Assembly: GCF_017502485.1 (NCBI RefSeq)
Contig: NZ_JAFVUX010000001.1
Location: forward strand, 1-64,000
DNA length: 64,000 nt
Reading direction: 5' to 3'
Source of the DNA: Helicobacter sp.
Lineage (GTDB): Bacteria > Campylobacterota > Campylobacteria > Campylobacterales > Helicobacteraceae
Under the pieces are notes generated by a model. That model saw nothing but the letters and a program-made list of their open reading frames with translations. It searched no databases and was not told where the DNA came from. Shown in pieces: positions 34,533 through 42,558 of the stretch (its first letter is position 1; each line of letters opens with the position of its first letter). The position numbers were made by a program, and so were the translations under genes.

Positions 34533-36507
34533 CAAGCTCGCACCCCACCCCAAAGGCGCACTAGATTCTAAAGACTTTAAGCAACTTCTAGGTAGAATCC
34601 ACACTTTTACACCCCAAACACTAAAACTAAGGAAGCAAGTGGCAAGCAGCTGTGCGATCTCTATCATTATCCCCACCTACAATGTAGAATCTTATATCGC
34701 TCGCTGCCTTGAGTCTTGCATTAACCAAAGCTTGCGCGAGATTGAGATTCTAGTTATAGATGATTGTGGGAGTGATGGTTCGATACAAATTGCGCAAGAT
34801 TATGCCAAGCTAGATTCTAGAATCAAAATCATCCATAATGAAAACAATCTAGGCACATTTGCTACGCGCATTGTGGGCATTAGGCAGGCTTTAGGGGAAT
34901 ATGTGCTGTTTGTCGATGCTGATGATTACTTGCATTTACAAGCATGTGAGCTACTCTACAAGCATAGCACTAAGTATAGCGCTAGCATCTTGCACTTTAA
35001 AGCTAGCTACAAGGCAAACCCACACACCCCACTGCTAGCTAGGCTCACGCACTACACTCGCTATATACTCCCCACTCGCTTTTGCAAACGCCCACTATAC
35101 AACGAGCAAATTGCTTATAACTTCTTTTTAGATTCTAGGCAGTTTCCTAAATTTACTCTGTGGGATAAGTGCTATGATACCGCGCTTTTGCGCCAAGCTT
35201 GCAAGCATTTCACGAACTCTTGCTTCACACCCATCGTAGCAGATGACCTGCTCTTTTTCCTAGTGATTGCTAGCCTTGCTACAAACTATATAAGCATTGA
35301 TAAACGCTTATATTTCTACTGCTTAAATACGCATTCAAGTATGCAAGCCCCCAGTAAGAGAGCGCGCAGGATAGAGAGCTTCGCCTATGTCACTAATGCC
35401 TTACATACTTTAGAGCTAGATTCTAGCCTTTTGCCCCTAATCGCTAGGGCTATGAGCAAGGATCTTGCCGCACTCATTATCCTAGAATCGCGCGTTTTAG
35501 ATTCTAGAACTTTTGACACAAGCTTGCAAGAGACAAAAATAGCGCGTAGGGGGGGGGGCACTAGAATCTATACTAGCTCCGCTCACACCACTTGTAGAAG
35601 CTGGGCTTATCCCAGCACCCAAGATTCCAAAATATATGCGCTTTATCAAATCACCTTATCTACTCTCTTGCGCCCTGTCTCTGCAGTATTGGGGACGCTG
35701 CCTTACTTATATTCGTATGTTTGCTTATATTATTTCTTTAGGGTATATCAAAGCCTAGAATCCACTTTTTCTAAAAAGAATTCAGCTTCGGGCGAGCAAT
35801 GCGGCAGTATTGCGCGTTATGGCAAAGGCACGAACGGCAAGTTCGCTAACCTTTACCATAACGCGCAAAGCTCCCACAGCCCCACCGCAAAACCAGCAAT
35901 AGCGGTGCAAGGCGTAACCGAAGCAGGTTTCTTTAGAAATCTTAGAATCCTAGAAGAAAAACAAGCCCAGAGCAAAAACACTCTGTCATCGCGAGCCGTG
36001 TGCCAACACGGCGTGGCGATCCACATAAACAACGCACAAAAAGCACAAAGCATAGCTTCTTTAGAAAAAGTGGATTCTACTTTTGAGACTATGGATTGCC
36101 ACGCGGACAAGTCCGCTCGCAATGACGGAAAAAATGCCACTAGTAAAAAAGTGGATTCTAGGAATGAAGCACAAAATCTAAACAAGTCCGCAAAGGATTC
36201 TAGGATTTGCGAAAACGCCACAACGCCAACCACGCCGCAGGCGGAAGCGGAGCTAGATTCTAGTGTGGATTGCCACGCTTTGCAAAGCAAAGCTCGCAAT
36301 GACGATAAAGCCCAGAATCTAAACGAGTCCATAAAGGATTCTAGGATTTTAGATGAAAAATGTGGGTTGCAAGGAAAATCACAAGGGAGTTACCTAGATG
36401 GTAATGATCGCAGGGATTTTTCGCCACTCCCACATTTTTCACTAAAAGCCAAATCCACCAGCCAAGCTGAATCGCCACTAAGCTTAAAGGCAGATTATGC
36501 TGCCTAG
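34513..36507 (+). CDS. Phase-variable family-2 glycosyltransferase H with long repetitive tail
   Basis: A 664-residue frame in the present G10 register. ATG 34513 follows AAAGAG and overlaps gene G by 20 bases. The GT2 domain reads ISIIIPTYNVESYIARCL, VIDDCGSDGS and FVDADDYLHL, followed by a helical acceptor half. Near residue 346 stands the G10 tract. Past it, the present frame encodes a segment with LYYFFRVYQSLE and then some 230 residues made of palindromic and other interspersed repeats, ending KADYAA in the start hairpin of gene I. At G9 the protein would end ISLGYIKA at 35758, as gene E does now. I take G9 as the native enzyme and this long form as the read-through. Confidence 0.75.
   Translation: MQSIRASKLAPHPKGALDSKDFKQLLGRIHTFTPQTLKLRKQVASSCAISIIIPTYNVESYIARCLESCINQSLREIEILVIDDCGSDGSIQIAQDYAKLDSRIKIIHNENNLGTFATRIVGIRQALGEYVLFVDADDYLHLQACELLYKHSTKYSASILHFKASYKANPHTPLLARLTHYTRYILPTRFCKRPLYNEQIAYNFFLDSRQFPKFTLWDKCYDTALLRQACKHFTNSCFTPIVADDLLFFLVIASLATNYISIDKRLYFYCLNTHSSMQAPSKRARRIESFAYVTNALHTLELDSSLLPLIARAMSKDLAALIILESRVLDSRTFDTSLQETKIARRGGGTRIYTSSAHTTCRSWAYPSTQDSKIYALYQITLSTLLRPVSAVLGTLPYLYSYVCLYYFFRVYQSLESTFSKKNSASGEQCGSIARYGKGTNGKFANLYHNAQSSHSPTAKPAIAVQGVTEAGFFRNLRILEEKQAQSKNTLSSRAVCQHGVAIHINNAQKAQSIASLEKVDSTFETMDCHADKSARNDGKNATSKKVDSRNEAQNLNKSAKDSRICENATTPTTPQAEAELDSSVDCHALQSKARNDDKAQNLNESIKDSRILDEKCGLQGKSQGSYLDGNDRRDFSPLPHFSLKAKSTSQAESPLSLKADYAA
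35549..35558 (+). repeat. Poly-G tract T6 (G10) in gene H
   Basis: Ten G preceded by ATAGCGCGTA, as in T1, and followed by CACTAGAATC. G9 gives a further 70 codons ending SLGYIKA at 35756-35758. G10 gives 316 codons of tail. Confidence 0.9.
35983..36304. repeat. Palindromic interspersed repeats within the frame of gene H
   Basis: Three units of the family described at 3614: 35983-36024 (inner stem GCCGTGTG / CACACGGC-like), 36092-36127 (inner GCGGAC / GTCCGC) and 36266-36304 (inner CTTTGC / GCAAAG). All are translated in the G10 form, in two orientations, as DCHADKSARND-like peptides. A further repeat with AGCAGGTTTCTTTAG lies at 35905-35945. Confidence 0.8.
36345..36462 (+). repeat. Tail repeat, copy 2
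   Basis: Second copy of the unit at 32640-32755, again in the last part of a read-through tail before a start hairpin. The amino-acid frame is kept (EKCGLQ, GSYL, RRDFSPLPH), as expected if the frame is sometimes translated. Confidence 0.7.
36488..36505 (+). promoter_or_regulatory. Start-codon hairpin of gene I
   Basis: The cleanest of the set: AGGCAG, loop ATTATG, CTGCCT, a perfect 6-bp stem with the ATG at 36497 in the loop. The Shine-Dalgarno AAAGG is part of the left arm. The present frame of gene H stops directly after it, at 36507. Confidence 0.65.
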
Positions 36508-37288
36508 AATCTCCTTAATCACCACCACATTCAACTCTGCTGCAACCATTGCTAGCACACTAGATTCTGCACTAGCGCAAACATATACCGACTTTGAGCA
36601 TATCATCATCGATAATCAAAGCAGCGACTCCACACTATCAATCATAGAATCCTACCGCGTGCGTTATGAGTCCAAGGGCGTAAGCTTACAAGTCTTTAGC
36701 CAAAGAGATCTGGGGATTTATGATGGTATGAATAAGGGCTTAGAAAAAGCACGCGGAGAGATTGTAGGCTTCTTGAATGCTGATGACTTTTTCGCTTCAA
36801 ATCTTGTGCTAGAGTTTATTTCTTGGGGGTTTGATAAGCCTGACTCCATTGATATTGTCTATGCCGATATCATTTACATAAGCCGCACATTAAAGCCACT
36901 AAGAGTGCTTAATGGCAAAGTGCTTAAAAGACACGATTTCGCGCTAGGATTCCACCCACCACACCCAAGCTTTTATGCTAGAAAGGCTCTTTATACACGC
37001 TATGGGGGTTTTAATCTCTCCTACACAATCGCAGCGGATTATGAGATTATGCTACGATTTTTGCAAAAGCATCAAGCAAAGTCCCTATATATTAATGAAT
37101 GCTTTGTCAAAATGCGTGTGGGTGGGACTTCAAATGTAAGCCTTGCAAATATTATGCGGGCGAATTTTGAGTGTGCTCGTGCGTGGCAGGATAATGGCTT
37201 AAGTACCTTCCCTATCTTTATCGTGCTAAAGCCACTTCGTAAGATGTTTCATAGGCTTGTAATGTTGATTGGGGGGGGGCAGCACTAG
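36497..37288 (+). CDS. Phase-variable family-2 glycosyltransferase I (WcaA-like)
   Basis: A 263-residue GT2: ISLITTTFNSAATIASTLDSA, IIDNQSSDSTL, LGIYDGMNKGLEKARGEIVGFLNADDFF, and YGGFNLSYTIAADYEIMLRFL. This is the WcaA group, acting on lipid-linked or O-antigen glycans. It ends GGGQH at a G9 tract (37271-37279). One G more opens a 42-residue tail (GGGAALESK to YNAA) that stops at 37410 in the hairpin of gene J. The overlap with gene H is 11 bases. Confidence 0.85.
   Translation: MLPRISLITTTFNSAATIASTLDSALAQTYTDFEHIIIDNQSSDSTLSIIESYRVRYESKGVSLQVFSQRDLGIYDGMNKGLEKARGEIVGFLNADDFFASNLVLEFISWGFDKPDSIDIVYADIIYISRTLKPLRVLNGKVLKRHDFALGFHPPHPSFYARKALYTRYGGFNLSYTIAADYEIMLRFLQKHQAKSLYINECFVKMRVGGTSNVSLANIMRANFECARAWQDNGLSTFPIFIVLKPLRKMFHRLVMLIGGGQH
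37271..37279 (+). repeat. Poly-G tract T7 (G9) at the end of gene I
   Basis: Nine G followed by CAGCACTAG, nearly as T4. The G9 end is GGGQH, and the G10 frame has no stop for 129 bases. Confidence 0.9.
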
Positions 37289-37386
37289 AATCTAAACCGC
37301 TTTATCTCACATATCATATTACTGTTGCTCCATCCTATCATTTCACTTCTTTTGCTTTAGACAATTCTTTTGCTCTACAAACAAAG

Positions 37387-37410
37387 CTAGGCGGATACAA
37401 TGCTGCCTAG
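37387..37410 (+). promoter_or_regulatory. Start-codon hairpin of gene J
   Basis: CTAGGCGG and CTGCCTAG pair over 8 bp with one G-T pair around the 8-base loop ATACAATG. The ATG at 37400 is in the loop. The G10 tail of gene I ends with the last three bases of the right arm. Confidence 0.6.
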
Positions 37411-39457
37411 AACCCAACGCAAATGCCTAGCACTTAAACCCACTAGATTCCAACTTTTGGGTGCAAGTGATTGTGAAAATCCTAGTGCCATAAGTGCAAA
37501 GCAGATTCTAGCTTGGCAGGAGCAAGGGATTATAGAATATTTAGGCAGTGCAAAAGATGTCCGCCCCTTTTTAGAATCTGCAACTTGTGTGGTGCTACCA
37601 AGCTCATATAAGGAGGGTGTGCCTAGAGTTTTGCTAGAGGCAATGAGTATGGGCAAGCCAATCATCACCACAAATATCGCAGGCTGCAGAGAATGTGTCG
37701 CCCCGCCCCTTACGCCTTATGAAAATCTCCTTATCGGGCAAAATGGTATCCTTATCCCGCCAAAAGACACGCAAGCCTTAAGTCTTGCAGTATCTTTACT
37801 GCTCTCAAATAAACTGCCACACACTCACAATGCGCTTGCGCAAATGGGGACAAAAGCTAGGGAGTTTGTCAAAAATCGTTTTGACATAACGCGGGTTATT
37901 GAGCGCTATAAAAGAGCAGTAGAGGAGAATTTAGCTTCGGGTGAGCAATGTGGGAGTTTTGAAGAGAAACAAACAGAACTAGAATCTAGTGTGCAAGTGG
38001 ATTGCCACGATTGTGCTAACGCAAAACAATCGAAGCAGCGCAAACATAGCACAGCAGGTTTCTTTAGAAAATCTCGCAATGACAGAAAAACCCAGAGTCT
38101 AAACAAGTCGCAGGTAGAAGCAGTTGAGATGAGAAATCGCTGCTTTCAAGCGGTGGGCGCAGGGACTTACCTAAGCGATAATGAGCAAGCCCACCACGCA
38201 GGGTCAGCGATTTATCGCTCAAATGCGACGCCAAAGCTAGTTTTCGTTAGTAACACTTGCTTTGGTATGTATAACTTCCGCCTCCAAGTCCTACAATCCT
38301 TGCAAAAAAGTGGCTTTGCTATCCATATCATCGCCCCCTTTGACTCTAGCACACAAGCTTTAAAACAAGAAGGTTTTATCACGCATAACCTTTACTTAGA
38401 TTCCCGCTCACTTAATCCCCTTAAAGACTTCCGCACAATCACTATACTCCACAAACTCCTAAAGCAAATACGCCCAGCCCTTGTGTTTAACTACACCATA
38501 AAACCAGCCATTTACTCTTCAAGCGTGTGTAATTTCCTAAAAATCCCAAATATCGCAGTCATCACGGGACTTGGCTATGTATTTATCAACGATAAAGGCA
38601 AAACAAACACTCTTAAAAAGCGCGTGCTACGCTCTCTTGTATGCAAAATGTATCGTTTTGCCCTTAAAAGGACACAAGAAGTGTGGTTTTTAAACAATGA
38701 TGATAAACAAGAATTTTTATTTTATAAACTCATTGCCCAAAATCAAGCCTTTTTGCTTGATAGTGAAGGGGTGGATACAGAATACTTCTCTCCTAAAAAT
38801 AGCGTGAAAATACAAAAACAAGAGAAAATAGTCTTTTTACTTGTGGCCAGAATGCTATGGGATAAGGGGGTAGGTGAGTTTGTGGAAGCGGCAAAAATGG
38901 TGCAAGATTCTATCAACAAATCTATGAAAGAAGCCAATAAGATAGAATCTAATGGGGGGGGGGGCATAACAAAACTTTCACTTAAAATCCACTTCCAACT
39001 TTTGGGTGCAAGTGATTGTGAAAATCCTAGTGCCATAAGTGCAAAGCAGATTCTAGCTTGGCAGGAGCAAGGGATTATAGAATATTTAGGCAGTACAAAA
39101 GATGTCCGCCCCTTTTTAGAATCTGCAACTTGTGTGGTGCTACCAAGCTATAGGGAAGGTGCACCTAGAGTTTTGCTAGAAGCAATGAGTATGGGCAAGC
39201 CAATCATCACGAGCAATGTCAGTGGCTGCAAACATTTGATAAAAACATTTAGCAATGGCTACCCTAATGGCTTTCTATGCCAGGTGCGCGATGCAAAAAC
39301 ATTAGCCGATGCTATGAATGAATTTATCAATCTAGATTCTCAAGTGAAAGAAAAAATGGGGCAAAATGCAAGGGAGCTTGCGTGCAAGAGTTATGATATA
39401 AAGCGCATTATCGCTCACTACCATAGGGCAGCCCAAGAGCACCGCCCTAAAAGCTAG
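37400..39457 (+). CDS. Phase-variable GT4 glycosyltransferase J with a partial copy in front
   Basis: A 685-residue frame in three parts. Residues 1-175 are the C-terminal module only of a GT-B enzyme (FQLLGASDCENPSAISAKQ, VVLPSSYKEGVPRVLLEAMS). Then comes about 100 residues of interspersed-repeat tail (ASGEQCGS, VDCHDCANA). From residue 277 a whole GT4 enzyme follows: LVFVSNTCFGMYNFRLQVLQ, KPAIYSSSVCNFLKI, GVDTEYFSP and FLLVARMLWDKGVGEF. The G11 tract stands between its N- and C-terminal domains, and then the C-terminal module appears a second time. It resembles PglA-like GTs. A start nearer 38230 would give the bare enzyme, but no clear signal is seen. Confidence 0.7.
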   Translation: MLPRTQRKCLALKPTRFQLLGASDCENPSAISAKQILAWQEQGIIEYLGSAKDVRPFLESATCVVLPSSYKEGVPRVLLEAMSMGKPIITTNIAGCRECVAPPLTPYENLLIGQNGILIPPKDTQALSLAVSLLLSNKLPHTHNALAQMGTKAREFVKNRFDITRVIERYKRAVEENLASGEQCGSFEEKQTELESSVQVDCHDCANAKQSKQRKHSTAGFFRKSRNDRKTQSLNKSQVEAVEMRNRCFQAVGAGTYLSDNEQAHHAGSAIYRSNATPKLVFVSNTCFGMYNFRLQVLQSLQKSGFAIHIIAPFDSSTQALKQEGFITHNLYLDSRSLNPLKDFRTITILHKLLKQIRPALVFNYTIKPAIYSSSVCNFLKIPNIAVITGLGYVFINDKGKTNTLKKRVLRSLVCKMYRFALKRTQEVWFLNNDDKQEFLFYKLIAQNQAFLLDSEGVDTEYFSPKNSVKIQKQEKIVFLLVARMLWDKGVGEFVEAAKMVQDSINKSMKEANKIESNGGGGITKLSLKIHFQLLGASDCENPSAISAKQILAWQEQGIIEYLGSTKDVRPFLESATCVVLPSYREGAPRVLLEAMSMGKPIITSNVSGCKHLIKTFSNGYPNGFLCQVRDAKTLADAMNEFINLDSQVKEKMGQNARELACKSYDIKRIIAHYHRAAQEHRPKS
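37448..37668 (+). repeat. Direct repeat, upstream copy, in gene J
   Basis: About 220 bases that recur at 38993-39210 with only scattered changes and a 3-base length difference. It encodes the donor-binding C-terminal module of the GT4 enzyme. The two copies are about 1.54 kb apart in the same orientation. Confidence 0.9.
37998..38084. repeat. Palindromic repeat with inserted second element, within gene J
   Basis: Arms GGATTGCCACG and CGCAATGAC are those of the family at 3614, but 65 bases separate them, including AGCAGGTTTCTTTAGAAA, the core of another repeat seen at 35920 and 60800. So one repeat appears nested in another, all in a reading frame. Confidence 0.65.
38954..38964 (+). repeat. 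Poly-G tract T8 (G11) in gene J
   Basis: Eleven G with flanks AAT and CATAA, lying in the linker between the two Rossmann domains. G10 would give GGGA and a stop; G9 would stop after about nine residues. So only G11 (or G8) gives the full enzyme. Confidence 0.9.
38993..39210 (+). repeat. Direct repeat, downstream copy, in gene J
   Basis: Second copy of 37448-37668, starting 29 bases after tract T8. Here it is the working C-terminal domain of the GT4 enzyme. Confidence 0.9.
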
Positions 39458-39469
39458 AATCCCTAGATT

Positions 39470-39952
39470 CTAAATCCCTAATACCTGCGACCATATCTTG
39501 CCATCAAGCTTTAGCTCCATCGTTACTTGGCAGATCCCCTGCTCGCACGCACTCTCACGCACCTTAGCACCACGGATAATGGCATTTAGCTTTGTTTTAA
39601 TGCTAGAGTTTTTTAGCACCATATTTTGCACCGTGTCATTCGCATTAAGCTTGATACCATACATCTGCTCGCCTAAATGCCGATACGCATCGATAATCGC
39701 CGCTCTTTTGGCAAGAGCCACCGCCTGCGCTGGCGAACAAGACTCGCTAGGTGCCACACCAATACCCACAGCCTCTATCTCAAGAATATCTTGCTCCGCA
39801 ACAGAAGTGATAAAGGGGCTTTCATACGGCACACTGGTTGTGGTATTGACACTTGCTTGTGTATCTAAATATGCTGCTTGCGCACTTAGCGCACACATTC
39901 CTAGACATAAGCTCGCCACTACGGATAGGGCGCTTTTTATCTGTGGTTTCAT
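39470..39952 (-). CDS. LPP20-family exported protein
   Basis: A 160-residue protein with a signal peptide (SVVASLCLGMCALSAQA). The LPP20 pattern follows: EIEAVGIGVAPSE, AVALAKRAAIIDAYRHLGEQMYG, KLNANDTVQNMV and IKTKLNAIIRGAKV. LPP20 is a Helicobacter outer-membrane lipoprotein; FlgO of flagella is related. The Cys near the signal (LGMC) is not a clean lipobox, so it may be soluble. The promoter region faces icd across a 174-base gap. Confidence 0.75.
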   Translation of the reverse strand: MKPQIKSALSVVASLCLGMCALSAQAAYLDTQASVNTTTSVPYESPFITSVAEQDILEIEAVGIGVAPSESCSPAQAVALAKRAAIIDAYRHLGEQMYGIKLNANDTVQNMVLKNSSIKTKLNAIIRGAKVRESACEQGICQVTMELKLDGKIWSQVLGI

Positions 39953-40081
39953 ACAATCTCCTTCAAAGCTAAAGTCGTATCAGCCATATCGGTCAATGGC
40001 GTGATATTTTTAACCTGTGGCATTTAGATACTTTAAGGGTGGATTTGGACTAAACTTGAGTTGATTTTAAAGTGATTTTGC

Positions 40082-40087
40082 TATACT
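40082..40087 (+). promoter_or_regulatory. Promoter -10 of icd
   Basis: TATACT lies 40 bases before the icd start, with TTGATT 15 bases upstream as a possible -35. It is the best promoter match in the 174-base gap. Confidence 0.5.
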
Positions 40088-40126
40088 AAAATCCACTTTT
40101 CTGTAATTTACCGCAAAGGACACACG

Positions 40127-42331
40127 ATGAAAATCACTTACACACTCACAGACGAATCTCCAGCCCTAGCGACTTACTCGTTTTTGCCTATCGCAAAGGC
40201 TTTTTTAAACCACGCGGGCATCAAAGTAGAGACTGCTGACATTTCCCTAAGTGCTAGAATCTTGGCACAATTCCCGGAGAATCTAGCCCCAAATCAACGC
40301 GTAGAAGACGCTTTGTCTCAGCTTGGTGAGCTTGTAAAAACACCAAATGCAAACCTTATTAAAACCCCAAATATCTCCGCTTCAATCCCCCAGCTAAAAA
40401 ACGCCATTAAAGAGCTCCAAGCAAAGGGCTATAATGTACCAAATTTCCCCGATGAGCCAAAAGATGAGCAAGAAAAGGCGGTAAAAGAAAAATACCAAAA
40501 AGTGCTAGGTTCAGCAGTTAATCCCGTTTTGCGACAGGGCAATTCCGACCGTCGCAGCACCAATGCGGTGAAATCCTACGCACAGAAAAATCCCTACCGC
40601 GTAACACCTTTTGATAAAAACTCAAAAAGTTGCGTGAGCTATATGAAAGAGGGTGATTTCTTTGATAATGAAAAGGCAGTACTAATAGAATCTCCAACAA
40701 CTGCAAAGATTGTTTTCAAAGATTCTAGCGGGCAAAAGGTGCTAAAAGATGGGCTAAAACTAGAGGCAAATGAGATATTAGACGCTACTTTTATGGATGC
40801 ACAGAAATTAAGTGAGTTTTATACAGAACAAATTGAATCTTGCAAAAAGCAAGACATATTATTTTCACTGCATTTAAAAGCTACGATGATGAAGGTAAGC
40901 GACCCAATCCTTTTTGGCTATGCGGTGAAGGCGTATTTTGCAGAGCTTTTTAGCGAATTTAAAGATGAGCTAGAATCTTTAGGTGTGAATGCCAATAATG
41001 GCGTGAATGAGCTGCTTACAAAGATAGAATCTAGCCCTAAAAAAGCGGAGATCCTAGCTAAATACAACGAGATTCTAAACAAAAGCGCCAAAATTTCTAT
41101 GGTAAATTCTGACAAAGGCATTACAAATTTGCATATCCCAAGCGATGTGATTGTAGATGCTTCAATGCCTGCTATGCTAAAAAATGGTGCGAGATTATGG
41201 GATAAAGATGGTAAAGAATGCGACGCAAACGCGGTAATCCCTGATAAGACTTATGCGACTATTTATGAAGCTGTGATTGAAGATTTAAAAGCTAATGGCA
41301 CGCTTAATCCCGCGACACTAGGCAGTGTTAGCAATGTGGGCTTAATGGCAAAAAAAGCACAAGAATATGGCTCACACGATAAGACTTTTGTAGCCCCAAG
41401 TAATGGGGAGTTTCTCATTATAGATTCTAATGATAAGGTGCTGCTCTCTCACAAAGTGCGTAAAAATGACATTTATCGGGCAAATCAAGCTAAATTTGAT
41501 GCGGTGCAAAACTGGATTGATTTAGGGATTGAAAGGGCGGACTTGACAGGGGATAAGGCGATTTTCTGGCTAGATTCTAAAAGAGCAAGCAACAAGGTTA
41601 TGATTGATTTAGTCAAAAAGAGACTACAAGAAAGAGGCAAGGACATAGCTATTTTAGCCCCAAAAGAAGCCTGTTTAGAATCCTTACGCCTTATCCGTGC
41701 TGGGAAAAATGCCATTTCTATTACAGGCAATGTTTTGCGTGATTACTTGACTGACCTTTTCCCAATTTTAGAGCTTGGCACAAGTGCAAAAATGCTTTCA
41801 GTCGTGCCTATGCTAAATGGTGGGGCGATGTTTGAGACAGGGGCTGGGGGCAGTGCTCCAAAGCAAGTAGAGCAGCTTGTGGAGGAAAATCATTTGCGTT
41901 GGGATAGCTTAGGGGAATTTTTAGCACTTCAAGCAAGCCTAGAGTTTTACGCGCAAAAGCAAAATAGCCCTAAAGCAAAAGTGCTAGCAGACGCGCTAGA
42001 TTCTGCGACTTCACAATGGCTTGATAATAATAAAGCCCCTTCACGAAAGGTGGGCGAAGATGACAACCGCACAAGCCATTTTTACTTGAGTCTTTATTTT
42101 GCAAGGGCATTGGCAAATCAAAACGCAGATTCTAGTATTGCAGCATTTTTTAAGCCCATTGCCGAGGAGTTAGAATCTAAGCAAGATTCTATTAGAGCAG
42201 AGTTTAACTCCGCACAAGGTGTTAAGGTGGATTTAGGCGGATATTATAAATTTGATGATAACAAGGCAGAAACCATTATGCGACCAAGCGGCAGCTTTAA
42301 TGCGGTGATTGAAAAGATTGCGAAGAAATAA
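40127..42331 (+). CDS. icd: Isocitrate dehydrogenase [NADP+], monomeric type
   Basis: A 734-residue enzyme, the size of the monomeric IDH family (about 740) and unrelated in length to the 425-residue dimeric form of H. pylori. Family blocks are [22 protein letters not shown] at the start, [22 protein letters not shown] near 131, [21 protein letters not shown] near 564 and [13 protein letters not shown]. It converts isocitrate to 2-oxoglutarate with NADPH. AAAGGACACACG precedes the ATG. Confidence 0.96.
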   Translation: MKITYTLTDESPALATYSFLPIAKAFLNHAGIKVETADISLSARILAQFPENLAPNQRVEDALSQLGELVKTPNANLIKTPNISASIPQLKNAIKELQAKGYNVPNFPDEPKDEQEKAVKEKYQKVLGSAVNPVLRQGNSDRRSTNAVKSYAQKNPYRVTPFDKNSKSCVSYMKEGDFFDNEKAVLIESPTTAKIVFKDSSGQKVLKDGLKLEANEILDATFMDAQKLSEFYTEQIESCKKQDILFSLHLKATMMKVSDPILFGYAVKAYFAELFSEFKDELESLGVNANNGVNELLTKIESSPKKAEILAKYNEILNKSAKISMVNSDKGITNLHIPSDVIVDASMPAMLKNGARLWDKDGKECDANAVIPDKTYATIYEAVIEDLKANGTLNPATLGSVSNVGLMAKKAQEYGSHDKTFVAPSNGEFLIIDSNDKVLLSHKVRKNDIYRANQAKFDAVQNWIDLGIERADLTGDKAIFWLDSKRASNKVMIDLVKKRLQERGKDIAILAPKEACLESLRLIRAGKNAISITGNVLRDYLTDLFPILELGTSAKMLSVVPMLNGGAMFETGAGGSAPKQVEQLVEENHLRWDSLGEFLALQASLEFYAQKQNSPKAKVLADALDSATSQWLDNNKAPSRKVGEDDNRTSHFYLSLYFARALANQNADSSIAAFFKPIAEELESKQDSIRAEFNSAQGVKVDLGGYYKFDDNKAETIMRPSGSFNAVIEKIAKK

Positions 42332-42558
42332 ATCTCAATGTAAATCCCTAGACATGAGGTATCTTTAGGTTTTGTCTAGGGGCTTTGCTTGAGAGAAATA
42401 GCATAATTGTAAGCTAGGGTTAAGAGCTTGCGTGATTAAAACTCCGCATTACTTGTACTCTATTTACGATTTCATTAACTTTTCTATTAAATTATTTCGC
42501 GTTTTGTCGATATACTTTCCACGAGCAAAGCTCAAACCCAACAACAAAGGACACAATA

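Noticed and set aside
35983-36507. Sequencing error as cause of the long repetitive tail of gene H
   Set aside because: The tail is open for some 950 bases, ends in the start hairpin of gene I and shares modules with other tails; one wrong base in the tract would only swap two legible endings.
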